This document shows positions 16,844-24,569 of a stretch of DNA of 64,000 bases, in pieces; position 1 is the stretch's first letter; the number at the start of each line of letters is the position of its first letter. The position numbers and the translations under genes were made by a program. The DNA is from JAVJUV01 sp040220415 (GTDB lineage Bacteria; Pseudomonadota; Alphaproteobacteria; Rhodobacterales; Rhodobacteraceae), in the NCBI GenBank assembly GCA_040220415.1, contig JAVJUV010000066.1:50571-114570 (forward strand). Direction: 5' to 3'. The notes under the pieces were generated by a model. That model did not search any database. It was not told where the DNA came from and saw only the letters and a list, made by a program, of their open reading frames with translations.

Positions 16844-18099
16844 ACGACGATCCGATCACATCCATCGTGGCCCGCAACCTCTGCACGGGCTGCGGCGCCT
16901 GCGCGGGCGGTTTTCCCGGCCTCATCCGCATGATCGAGGACCCCGTGCACGGCCGCCGGCCGGTTGTCCAGCAATCGACCGAGGGACACCGCGCGTCGCA
17001 AGCCGCCGTAAAGCTCTGCGCGGGCGCGTCGACCGATTGGGCCGACCTCAGCCTTCAGGATGATGTGGACGCGGCATGGGGACCGGTTCTGGCAGCGTGG
17101 GAAGGCTGGGCAGGCGATCCCGAGGTGCGGCGTCGCGGCTCCTCGGGCGGCGCGGTGACGGCGCTGTCCGCGTACGCGCTCTCCAGCGGCACGGCATCCG
17201 GCGTCGCGCATATCGCGGCCCGCGCGGACGACCCGCGCCTGAACGAGGCGGTGATCAGTCGGGACCGCGACGGCCTCCTGCGCGGTGCCGGGTCGCGCTA
17301 TTCCCAGGCCAGTCCCTGCGAAACGCTCGGCCGGATCGCGTCCGGCACCGAACCCGTCGTCTTCGTCGGCAAGCCCTGCGATGTCGCGTCCGTCCACAAG
17401 GCGATGCAAGCCGATCCCGTGACAGCCGCGCGTATCCCTTTGACCATCGCCATTTTCTGCGCCGGAGCGCCCAACCTCGCCGCGACGGAAAACCTTCTCG
17501 ACCGATTGGGTGTCCCGAAGGACGCGCACCTGACGGGATTGCGGTATCGCGGCAACGGCTGGCCGGGTCTGATGCAGGCCACCTGGAATGCGCCCGACGG
17601 GTCCGAATGCGTCAGCGAGGGCATCTCCTATGCCGAGGGCTGGGGCCGGATCCTGCAATCAAATCGCCGGTGGCGTTGCCGGGTTTGTGCCGATCATACC
17701 GGCGCTTTCGCGGATATCTCGGTCGGTGATCCCTGGCACGCGCCACCGGCGGGAGATACCGACGAAGGCCGATCCCTGATCGTCGCCCGCACGCCGCGCG
17801 GACGCGCCTTTGTCGAAGAGGCCATCCGCGCCGGCGTCCTCGTGGCCGAGCCCAGGCCGCGCGGCATCATTGCACAGGCCCAACCCAACCTCGGCGCGAC
17901 CAACGGCGCGGTCTGGGGCAGGCGTGCCGCGATGCGCGCCCTCGGCCTTGCCGCGCCAAGGGACAGGGGCCAACGGCTCTTCAGCCAGTGGCTGGACCTT
18001 TCCGCCAAACAGAAAGCCCAATCGGTCCTCGGCACCTGGAAGCGCGTCGTGCGGGAACGTCTCTGGCGCAGGATCGCGATATCGGAGCCGGGCCAGTGA
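16840..18099 (+). CDS. Coenzyme F420 hydrogenase beta-subunit-like protein (FrhB family)
   Basis: This 419-residue protein is an FrhB/FdhB-like iron-sulfur flavoprotein homologue found in polysaccharide clusters. It has CTGCGAC at residues 15-21, SSGGAVTALSAYAL, FVGKPCDVASV, IFCAGAPN, then CRVCADHTGAFADISVGDPW. In the canonical ferredoxin motif a fourth Cys sits four residues after CTGCGAC; here that position is Phe (AGGFP), so at least one cluster ligand is absent. The role in EPS synthesis (possibly a redox or amide-forming modification of sugar) is not established. Start overlaps the flippase stop. Confidence 0.85.
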   Translation: MNDDPITSIVARNLCTGCGACAGGFPGLIRMIEDPVHGRRPVVQQSTEGHRASQAAVKLCAGASTDWADLSLQDDVDAAWGPVLAAWEGWAGDPEVRRRGSSGGAVTALSAYALSSGTASGVAHIAARADDPRLNEAVISRDRDGLLRGAGSRYSQASPCETLGRIASGTEPVVFVGKPCDVASVHKAMQADPVTAARIPLTIAIFCAGAPNLAATENLLDRLGVPKDAHLTGLRYRGNGWPGLMQATWNAPDGSECVSEGISYAEGWGRILQSNRRWRCRVCADHTGAFADISVGDPWHAPPAGDTDEGRSLIVARTPRGRAFVEEAIRAGVLVAEPRPRGIIAQAQPNLGATNGAVWGRRAAMRALGLAAPRDRGQRLFSQWLDLSAKQKAQSVLGTWKRVVRERLWRRIAISEPGQ

Positions 18100-19073
18100 C
18101 GTTGGGCGACGCCCTTCGGTCCGACCGCAGCCGCAACCTCGATGCGCTGCGGCTGGTCCTGGCCGGCGCGGTGATCTTCAGCCATGCATGGCCGCTGGCG
18201 CTTGGTCCCGGCGCACCGGAACCGCTGGAAGACTGGACCGGGCGCGCGCTCGGGGGCTGGGCCGTCGGCGGATTCTTCTTCATTTCCGGGATGCTCATCA
18301 CCGCAAGCGCCCAGCGCTCCGGCACAGCCCGGTTCTGGGCCGCAAGGGCGCGAAGGATCGTTCCGGGACTGTTCGTGGCGCTGCTGGCGACGCTCGTTCT
18401 GGCGCTGGCGGGCGGGGCGACGCCCGGATCGGCCGAAGTCCTCGCCTGGTTCGCCCGTGCGATCACGCTCATATCGATCGAACATCGCCTCACCGGCGCC
18501 TTCGCGGCAAATCCGTACCCCGAGGTGGTCAATGGACCGCTCTGGAGCCTGTCCCACGAGGTTCTGGCCTATGTGCTCTGCGCCCTGTTCGTGCGGGCAG
18601 GCGGCGCCCGCAGGCCCGCGACGGTTCTCGCGTTCGCCGCCCTCGCCGGGGCGGCCGGCATGGCAGAGGGCATCTTGCCCGGCCGGCTCGCGACCTTCGC
18701 GCCTCTCTTTGCCGCCTTCGCCCTCGGGATGGCGGTCTATCTCTGGCGTGACCGGATCGTTCTGACCCCGGGTGTCCTGGCGCTCGGCATGGGCCTCGGC
18801 GTGCTTCTTCCCTGGCAACTCGCGGTCGCGGCGGCCGGCTTCTGCCTCGTGGCGCTGGCGCTCCTCGCGCCGCTTCCGCGCCTGAAGCATGATGCCTCCT
18901 ACGGGATGTACATCTACGGCTGGCCCGTCGCCCAGACGATCGTTGCCGTATCCCCGCAAATCGACCCGCTGCCGCTGGCCATCCTCAGCATCGCCGCCAC
19001 CTATCCCCTGGCTCTCATCAGCTGGTCCCTCGTCGAGCGGCCGGGTCTCGCCGCCCGCAAGGCGCCGGCCTGA
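18096..19073 (+). CDS. Membrane O-acyltransferase (acyltransferase 3/OafA family)
   Basis: The start is GTG 18096, overlapping the previous stop as GTGA, giving 325 residues with about ten membrane helices. The family motif is visible near the N-terminus: RSRNLDALRLVLAGAVIFSHAW, with the conserved Arg and catalytic His, then GGFFFISGMLI. Also seen is the conserved NGPLWSLSHEVLAYV segment. These proteins move acetyl or other acyl groups onto exported sugars across the inner membrane. Its place in the cluster indicates modification of the EPS repeat unit. Confidence 0.9.
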   Translation: MTLGDALRSDRSRNLDALRLVLAGAVIFSHAWPLALGPGAPEPLEDWTGRALGGWAVGGFFFISGMLITASAQRSGTARFWAARARRIVPGLFVALLATLVLALAGGATPGSAEVLAWFARAITLISIEHRLTGAFAANPYPEVVNGPLWSLSHEVLAYVLCALFVRAGGARRPATVLAFAALAGAAGMAEGILPGRLATFAPLFAAFALGMAVYLWRDRIVLTPGVLALGMGLGVLLPWQLAVAAAGFCLVALALLAPLPRLKHDASYGMYIYGWPVAQTIVAVSPQIDPLPLAILSIAATYPLALISWSLVERPGLAARKAPA

Positions 19074-19076
19074 GCC

Positions 19077-20384
19077 ATGTCCGTCGCCCAAGCAAGAACG
19101 CGAACCGTTTTCGGCGTGCCGATCCCCGTCGCGCTGTTCTTTCTCGCGATAATGCTGCCGACGGCGGTCTCGGTGAACCTCGGCGGTCTGCGGCTCTCGG
19201 TCTATCGGGGACTCTTTCTGGTGATGATCGTACCGATGCTGGTTCAATTGGTCTCGGGACTGCGCGGCCGCGTGCACGTCTTCGACATGCTGCTGCTCGC
19301 GCATTGCGCATGGGCGCTGCTCGCGCTGATAAACTGGGCCGGTGTGGCGCAGGGCGTGGAATCGGGCGGGATATACGTCGTCGAATGCGCCGGCGCCTAT
19401 CTGCTCGGCCGGCTGTATATCCGGTCATACCAGGACTTCGCGGCGATGGCGCGCGCCTATGTCGGCCTCGTTCTGGCCACGCTCCTTTTCACCGTTCCCG
19501 AGGCGCTCACCGGCATCCACATTCTGCACGACGGCATTTCCGGCGCCGTCGGCGGGCCGATGGCCCCCTTCATCGAACCCCGGATGGGGCTCGAGCGCAC
19601 CTTCGGTCCCTTCGATCACCCCATTCTCTACGGGGTCTTCTGCGCCTCGTCCTTTTCGCTCGCCTATTTCGTGCTGGCCGAGCGCCGGCTGACGAATTTC
19701 AAGGGCATGTCCAAGGTCGCGGGCGTCGTGCTGGCAACCTTCATGTCCGCCTCGGGCGGTCCCTACGTCGTCCTGATGATGCAGGGTTTCGTCGGCGCCT
19801 GGCAAAGGATCCTGGGCAAGCTCCAGGGGCGGTGGGCGGCCTTGTTCACGCTCTTCGGCATCATCTACGTCTCGATCGACCTTTTCTCGACGAAGACCCC
19901 GTTTCACGTCTTCGTAAACTATTTCACCTTCTCGAAGGAATCCGCCTACAACCGGATCCTCATCTTCGAATTCGGCACCGCCGAGGTCGCGCGGCACCCG
20001 CTCTTCGGGATCGGGCTCGGCGAGTGGGAACGCCCGGTCTGGATGTCCGACAGCATGGACAACTTCTGGCTTGCCACGGCCGTCCGCTACGGCGTTCCCG
20101 CGCTCGTTCTTCTTATCGGCCTCATCCTCGGTCTCGTCTGGGCGGTCGGCCAGAGAAAACACATTCCCGAAGAATGGCGCCGCGCCCGGCACGCGTGGGC
20201 CTTCACGCTCTTCGGAATAGCCGTCGCGGCGGCAACCGTTCACCTGTGGAACGCTCTTTTCGTGCTGTTTTTCTTCCTGATCGGGGCAGGGGCGTGGTTG
20301 CTCGACGCCAAACCCCGGCAAACGCGCGATCCGCACAGACCCCGTGCCGCCCGAACGGCGATGCGCCCTGTGCGCCTTTTCTGA
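19077..20384 (+). CDS. O-antigen ligase/Wzy-like polymerase
   Basis: This 435-residue protein has about ten to eleven hydrophobic helices and a large periplasmic loop, as in Wzy polymerases and WaaL ligases. The motif ERTFGPFDHPILYGVFCASS and the periplasmic loop with YNRILIFEFGTAEVARHPLFGIGLGEW are typical of the Wzy_C/O-antigen ligase family (Arg and His residues in the loops). It presumably polymerises flipped repeat units of the EPS. It begins 3 bp after the acyltransferase stop. Which of polymerase or ligase cannot be decided from sequence, but the cluster lacks another candidate polymerase. Confidence 0.82.
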   Translation: MSVAQARTRTVFGVPIPVALFFLAIMLPTAVSVNLGGLRLSVYRGLFLVMIVPMLVQLVSGLRGRVHVFDMLLLAHCAWALLALINWAGVAQGVESGGIYVVECAGAYLLGRLYIRSYQDFAAMARAYVGLVLATLLFTVPEALTGIHILHDGISGAVGGPMAPFIEPRMGLERTFGPFDHPILYGVFCASSFSLAYFVLAERRLTNFKGMSKVAGVVLATFMSASGGPYVVLMMQGFVGAWQRILGKLQGRWAALFTLFGIIYVSIDLFSTKTPFHVFVNYFTFSKESAYNRILIFEFGTAEVARHPLFGIGLGEWERPVWMSDSMDNFWLATAVRYGVPALVLLIGLILGLVWAVGQRKHIPEEWRRARHAWAFTLFGIAVAAATVHLWNALFVLFFFLIGAGAWLLDAKPRQTRDPHRPRAARTAMRPVRLF

Positions 20385-20409
20385 AACCATAGTGCAGAGA
20401 ACCTTAACA

Positions 20410-21348
20410 ATGGACCTTTCTATCGTAATAGTGAACTGGAACACGCTGGAATTGCTACGCAATTGCCTGCAGTCGGTGGAAGCCGGGCTCGGCGGCCTTG
20501 ACGCCGAGATCCTTGTCGTCGACAACGCATCCTCCGATGGTTCCGCTCAGATGGTCCGGTCGGAATTTCCCGCGGTCCGACTGATCTTGAGCGACCGGAA
20601 TCTCGGCTTTGCAGGTGGCAACAACGTGGCGCTCGATCATGCCCGGGGCCGTCATGTCCTTCTTCTGAATACCGATACGCTGGTGCATCGGTCGGTTCTC
20701 CCCGATGCGGTCGCCTGGCTCGACGAGCACCCCAAGGTCGGCATCCTGGGGCCGAAGGTCCTGAATACCGACGGGTCCGTCCAACCCTCCTGCAGTGCGT
20801 TTCCAAGCCTGCGGTACCTGGCCATGCAAACTCTCGGACTGACGCGCGTGGCGCGATTGGACACCTACCGGATGACGGGCTGGGACCGCTCTTCGGAACG
20901 TCGGGTCGAGGTGATCTCCGGTGCCGCGATGTTCGTGCGCGCCGCCGCGATGCGCGAGGTCGGCCTCCTGGACGAGGCATTCTTCTTCTACGGCGAGGAA
21001 ACCGATTGGTGCCGGCGTTTCGCCGACGCGGGGTGGCAGCTTGTCTTCGCCCCGATCAGAGAGATCACCCACTTCGGAAACGGCTCCGCCGCCCGCCTTA
21101 GCCATCGCCGCGACGTGATGATGACAGAGGCGACGATACGGCTGCATCGGAAACACGGCGGATTGGCTGCCGCTATCGCGTGCTTCGGTATCCTGTCGGC
21201 GCACAACGTTTCCCGTGCGGTCTTCTGGTCCTTGCTGTCGGCAGTCAACCGCCCCGGCGCCAAGGCGCGCGCCCGGCACTTCGCAAGGGTCGTGGCGGAT
21301 CTTCCCAAGGCGTGGCCGACGCCCCCGCGCAAGGCCATCGCATCATGA
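20410..21348 (+). CDS. Glycosyltransferase family 2 (rhamnosyltransferase-like)
   Basis: A 312-residue GT2 enzyme. The N-terminus (MDLSIVIVNWNTLELLRNCL) marks the inverting GT-A fold, followed by LVVDNASSDGSAQMV, the SDRNLGFAGGNNVAL segment, and LLLNTDTLV, which supplies the DxD-like metal site. The later FFFYGEETDWCRRFADAGW is characteristic of rhamnosyl/other EPS transferases. ATG 20410 is chosen over an in-frame upstream start at 20344, which would lie inside the preceding gene. It lacks membrane helices at the C-terminus except a weak one; it acts on the cytoplasmic face. Confidence 0.92.
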   Translation: MDLSIVIVNWNTLELLRNCLQSVEAGLGGLDAEILVVDNASSDGSAQMVRSEFPAVRLILSDRNLGFAGGNNVALDHARGRHVLLLNTDTLVHRSVLPDAVAWLDEHPKVGILGPKVLNTDGSVQPSCSAFPSLRYLAMQTLGLTRVARLDTYRMTGWDRSSERRVEVISGAAMFVRAAAMREVGLLDEAFFFYGEETDWCRRFADAGWQLVFAPIREITHFGNGSAARLSHRRDVMMTEATIRLHRKHGGLAAAIACFGILSAHNVSRAVFWSLLSAVNRPGAKARARHFARVVADLPKAWPTPPRKAIAS

Positions 21349-22622
21349 AGGTCTTGCTGATCGCCCCGAATGTCGACGCAACCGACGTCGGCGAGGCTTT
21401 CGTGGCCTATCAGTGGGCCGCCACCCTGTCGGAACTGGTGGACGTGACCGTTCTGGCTTTCCAGCGCCCGGACCGCCCGTGTCTGAAATCCCAGTTGCCC
21501 CGCGCAAATGTCGTCACCTGGACGGAACCCGCCTGGGCGCGCCGCAACGAGCGGTTGAATGCCATGCTCAAACCGGCCTGGCCGGTCTTCTCGCGCCGCG
21601 TGCGTGTCTGGATGCACGAAGCCGCACGCCGAGGCGAGCACTTCGACATCGCGCACCAGTTGATGCCCCAGGCCGCGCGCTATGCCTCGCCGCTGCGCCA
21701 TTTCGACGTGCCCTATGTCATCGGCCCCCTGGGCGGCACGCTGGATACCCCCCAGGCCTTCCGCGCCGAAGCCGCGGGCGCGCCGCTTTTCACCCGACTG
21801 CGTGCGCTCGACCACTTCAGATTCCGCCGCGATCCGTGGCTGCGAAGAAGCTACGCGCGCGCCGCCTGCGTTCTCGGCGTCGCCCCCTACGTGCGCGACT
21901 TGCTGGCCGATGTGCCGCTGCGCCGGTTCGAGACGGTTCTCGAACTCGGGATACACGATGTGGAACCTGTCAGGGAACGCCCGACGATACCGGGGCGGCT
22001 TCGGGTGCTTCATGTCGGGCGCGGCGTGCGCAGCAAGGGTCTGCGCGACACCGTCCGCGCGCTTGCGCTGCTGAAGGATCTGGACGGCGTGACGCTGACC
22101 AGCGCAGGCACCGGCGAAGAGATCGAGATCTGCCGGGCCGAGGCGGAACGGCTGGGAGTGGCGGACAGGGTCAGGTTTCTCGGCAGGATCTCCCGTGAAG
22201 AGGTCGAGGCGCTCTACGCCGACCACGACGTCTTCTGTTTTCCCTCGTTCCGCGAACCGGCGGGCAACGTCGTCTACGAAGCGATGCGTCACGGCTTGCC
22301 GGTCATCGCCGCCGATCGCGGCGGCCCGGGATGGATCGTCGATGCGTCATCGGGCGTCCGCGTCCCCGTTACCGAACCGCAGCGATATGCGCGCGACATC
22401 GCGGCCCAGCTGCGCCGGATGGCCGGGAATCCGGCACTCGCAAGGCGACTGGGCGAGGGGGCAAGGGCCAAGGTCCAGGCCGAGGGCCTCTGGTCCGTCA
22501 AGGCCGCGCGGCTGGTGAGCCTCTACAGAGATATCGTCGCTCACCAATCGGCGCTGGCGACACTACCAATGGGTAGCCCGCCCCCTACCAAGGCGGCGCC
22601 AGCATTACCTTTCACGCAGTAA
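21345..22622 (+). CDS. Glycosyltransferase family 4 (GT-B)
   Basis: The start codon ATG 21345 overlaps the GT2 stop (ATGA) and gives 425 residues. The GT-B pattern is clear: an N-terminal half with GPLGGTLDTPQAFRAEA, then LRVLHVGRGVRSKGLRDTVRAL, VTLTSAGTGEEIE, RVRFLGRISREEVEALYADHDVFCFPSFREPAGNVVYEAMRHG with the catalytic Glu-x7-Glu-like segment, and PVIAADRGGPGWIVD. It retains nucleotide-sugar binding residues. It transfers a sugar onto the lipid-linked EPS intermediate; donor unknown. Confidence 0.9.
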   Translation: MKVLLIAPNVDATDVGEAFVAYQWAATLSELVDVTVLAFQRPDRPCLKSQLPRANVVTWTEPAWARRNERLNAMLKPAWPVFSRRVRVWMHEAARRGEHFDIAHQLMPQAARYASPLRHFDVPYVIGPLGGTLDTPQAFRAEAAGAPLFTRLRALDHFRFRRDPWLRRSYARAACVLGVAPYVRDLLADVPLRRFETVLELGIHDVEPVRERPTIPGRLRVLHVGRGVRSKGLRDTVRALALLKDLDGVTLTSAGTGEEIEICRAEAERLGVADRVRFLGRISREEVEALYADHDVFCFPSFREPAGNVVYEAMRHGLPVIAADRGGPGWIVDASSGVRVPVTEPQRYARDIAAQLRRMAGNPALARRLGEGARAKVQAEGLWSVKAARLVSLYRDIVAHQSALATLPMGSPPPTKAAPALPFTQ

Positions 22623-22642
22623 CATCAAATAGTTAAAACGGG

Positions 22643-22650
22643 TTAACCAT
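22643..22650 (+). promoter_or_regulatory. CtrA-like half site TTAACCAT before pssD
   Basis: The exact CtrA half-site sequence lies 38 bp before the pssD start in the 65-bp gap inside the EPS cluster. Ten bases upstream is another TTAA, but with six instead of seven bases between. Confidence 0.4.
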
Positions 22651-22687
22651 CCACTTGAAAGAAACTTCAGGTGGATGGAAACCAAAG

Positions 22688-23155
22688 ATGCCCGGACAGA
22701 AAAGATCGCGCCCCGTCGTACTCGCCGTGTGTTCCGGCGGCGGTCACTGGGTCCAGATGCGCCGCCTTGCTCCGGCCTTCTCGGGGGCGGACGTGCACTA
22801 CGCAACGACCGACGCCTCGTCGGCCGATCAGGTCGGTCCCTCGCGCCTGCACGTCTTCCCCGATGCGAACAAGGACACGCCGCTCAGGCTTGCCATCTGT
22901 TTCATCCGGCTTGCCTGGATCATCTTCCGGCTGCGCCCCCAGGTCGTGATTTCCACCGGCGCCGCGGGCGGGTTCCTCGCCATCCGTCTAGCCCGGCTGA
23001 TCGATGCGCGCACGATGTTCATCGATTCGATCGCGAACGCCCGAGAGCTTTCGATCTCGGCACGCCTGTCGATGGGTGTCGCCGACCACGTGCTGTCGCA
23101 ATGGCCGCGCGTGGCCGAGCTGACCGGCGCCGAGTATCGCGGCGCCGTCATCTGA
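22688..23155 (+). CDS. pssD: PssD/Alg14-like glycosyltransferase membrane-anchoring subunit
   Basis: The 155-residue protein begins at ATG 22688 (an alternative TTG 22655 is further upstream). It shows SGGGHWVQMRRLAPAF, the Alg14/EpsE signature, DVHYATTDASSADQV, a hydrophobic helix in FIRLAWIIFRLRPQVVISTGAAGGF and DSIANARELSISARL. Alg14-type proteins recruit the catalytic Alg13/PssE subunit to the membrane, forming one N-terminal half of a split GT-B enzyme. The pair with the next gene is as expected in rhizobial pssD-pssE. The 65-bp gap upstream contains a CtrA-like half site, so this could start its own transcript. Confidence 0.85.
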   Translation: MPGQKRSRPVVLAVCSGGGHWVQMRRLAPAFSGADVHYATTDASSADQVGPSRLHVFPDANKDTPLRLAICFIRLAWIIFRLRPQVVISTGAAGGFLAIRLARLIDARTMFIDSIANARELSISARLSMGVADHVLSQWPRVAELTGAEYRGAVI

Positions 23156-23183
23156 CCTTTTCCTCGCAAATCCGGATAACGCC

Positions 23184-23726
23184 ATGATCTTCGCCACCGT
23201 CGGCACGCAACTGCCCTTCGACCGTCTGCTCCAGGGGCTTGAAAGCTGGGCCGCGCACCATCCCGATGTGCCCGTCCTGGCGCAGACCGGCGCGTGCGAC
23301 CGCACCTATTCGTTCATCAGAACGGTCCGGCACCTCAGCCAGACCGAGTTCGCCGACCGCCTCAAGGCTGCCCGCCTCGTCGTGGCGCACGCGGGCATGG
23401 GAACCATCCTCTCGGCCTCCGAACTCGGCAAACCGGTCATCCTGATGCCGCGGCAGGCCAGGTTCGGCGAACACAGGAACGATCACCAGATCGACACCGC
23501 CAACGAGATGCGGCGGCTTTCCAACGTCACCGTCGTCGAGGACGGCCAGGCGCTGCATCACGCTCTCGATCTTGCCGTTTCCCTCGGCTTCGAATGCGCC
23601 CGGCCCATTCGGCCCGCCCAGACCACAGAGCTCGATCCCCTGATCGCGATGATCCGCGAGTTCGTCTGGAAGGACGCGAAACACGACGCCCCGGACAACA
23701 TGCCGGGCGAAAGGCGTCCGTCATGA
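23184..23726 (+). CDS. pssE: PssE/Alg13-like glycosyltransferase catalytic subunit
   Basis: The 180-residue protein is the C-terminal half of the split enzyme. FATVGTQLPFDRLLQGLESWA at the start, VVAHAGMGTILSASELGKPVILMPRQARFGEHRNDHQ in the middle are the donor-binding motifs of GT28-C family enzymes. It therefore completes the PssD-type complex and binds the nucleotide sugar, probably UDP-glucuronic acid or UDP-hexose by comparison with rhizobial PssDE. The ATG is 28 bp after the PssD stop. It overlaps the following GT2 gene by 4 nt. Confidence 0.85.
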   Translation: MIFATVGTQLPFDRLLQGLESWAAHHPDVPVLAQTGACDRTYSFIRTVRHLSQTEFADRLKAARLVVAHAGMGTILSASELGKPVILMPRQARFGEHRNDHQIDTANEMRRLSNVTVVEDGQALHHALDLAVSLGFECARPIRPAQTTELDPLIAMIREFVWKDAKHDAPDNMPGERRPS

Positions 23727-24565
23727 CCAGGGCAACCATCCTGATACCGGCCCACAACGAAGCCGCCGTCATCGAAAGGACGCTCCTTCACCTGTCGCGC
23801 GGAATGTCGTTCGCGGACTTCCGCATCGTCGTGATCGCCAACGCCTGTTCGGACGCAACGGCGGCAAAGACGCGTTCGATCCTGCCCCGGGCCACGGTGA
23901 TCGAGACGGCCACGGCAGGCAAGTGCCATGCCCTCAACCTTGGATACCAGGCTGCCGACAGGGACAGTCCCATCATCTGCCTCGACGCCGATCTGGACGT
24001 GACGGTCGAGGCGCTGAACGCGCTGATCCGGCCCCTGACCGACGGAACGGCGCTGGCGACCTGCGGCCACATGGATGTCCGCACCGACGCGGCATCACCG
24101 CTGGTCCGTGCCTATTACAGGGGATGGCGCACCAATCCCTACTTCGACCGTGGCAAGTTCGGCGGACTCTTCGCGCTTTCGCCTCAGGCCGCGTCTCGCG
24201 TCTTCCCGCTCCCCGAGATCACCGCCGACGACGAATATGTGCGCCGCAGTTTCACGGACGCCGAGACCCGGTTCGTGCGTCTCTGCCGGTTCAGCGCGAT
24301 GGCGCCGGCCACGGTGTCAAGCCTGCTGAAAGTGCGCCGCCGCAGCCTGCAGGGCGCGCGCGACGTGGCGGCAATGGGCATGCCCAGCCCCGAACGCGGC
24401 AGCCTGGGCATCGTGGCCCGGCGCGCATTCGCCAGGCCGTCCAACGCCTTTCCCGTCGCGGTCTATGCGATCATCAACGGATGGACCCGGCTGTCGCTCA
24501 AGTTCTGGCACCGGGGCAAGCCGCGCCGGTGGGAACGGGATCTGACAACCCGGGTCTCGGGATAA
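23723..24565 (+). CDS. Glycosyltransferase family 2
   Basis: ATG 23723 overlaps the PssE stop; the product has 280 residues. The N-terminus shows ATILIPAHNEAAVIERTLLHL, then VIANACSDATAAKTRSI and IICLDADLDVTVEALNALI, the GT2 DxD-type motif. The middle has CGHMDVRTDA and YYRGWRTNPYFDRGKFGGLFA, and the C-terminus is basic without membrane helices. It should add a sugar to the growing EPS unit. The donor is not recognisable. Confidence 0.88.
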   Translation: MTRATILIPAHNEAAVIERTLLHLSRGMSFADFRIVVIANACSDATAAKTRSILPRATVIETATAGKCHALNLGYQAADRDSPIICLDADLDVTVEALNALIRPLTDGTALATCGHMDVRTDAASPLVRAYYRGWRTNPYFDRGKFGGLFALSPQAASRVFPLPEITADDEYVRRSFTDAETRFVRLCRFSAMAPATVSSLLKVRRRSLQGARDVAAMGMPSPERGSLGIVARRAFARPSNAFPVAVYAIINGWTRLSLKFWHRGKPRRWERDLTTRVSG

Positions 24566-24569
24566 GACG

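Noticed and set aside
22630..22650. Full CtrA box TTAA-N7-TTAA before pssD
   Set aside because: The spacer is six bases, so only a half site is claimed.
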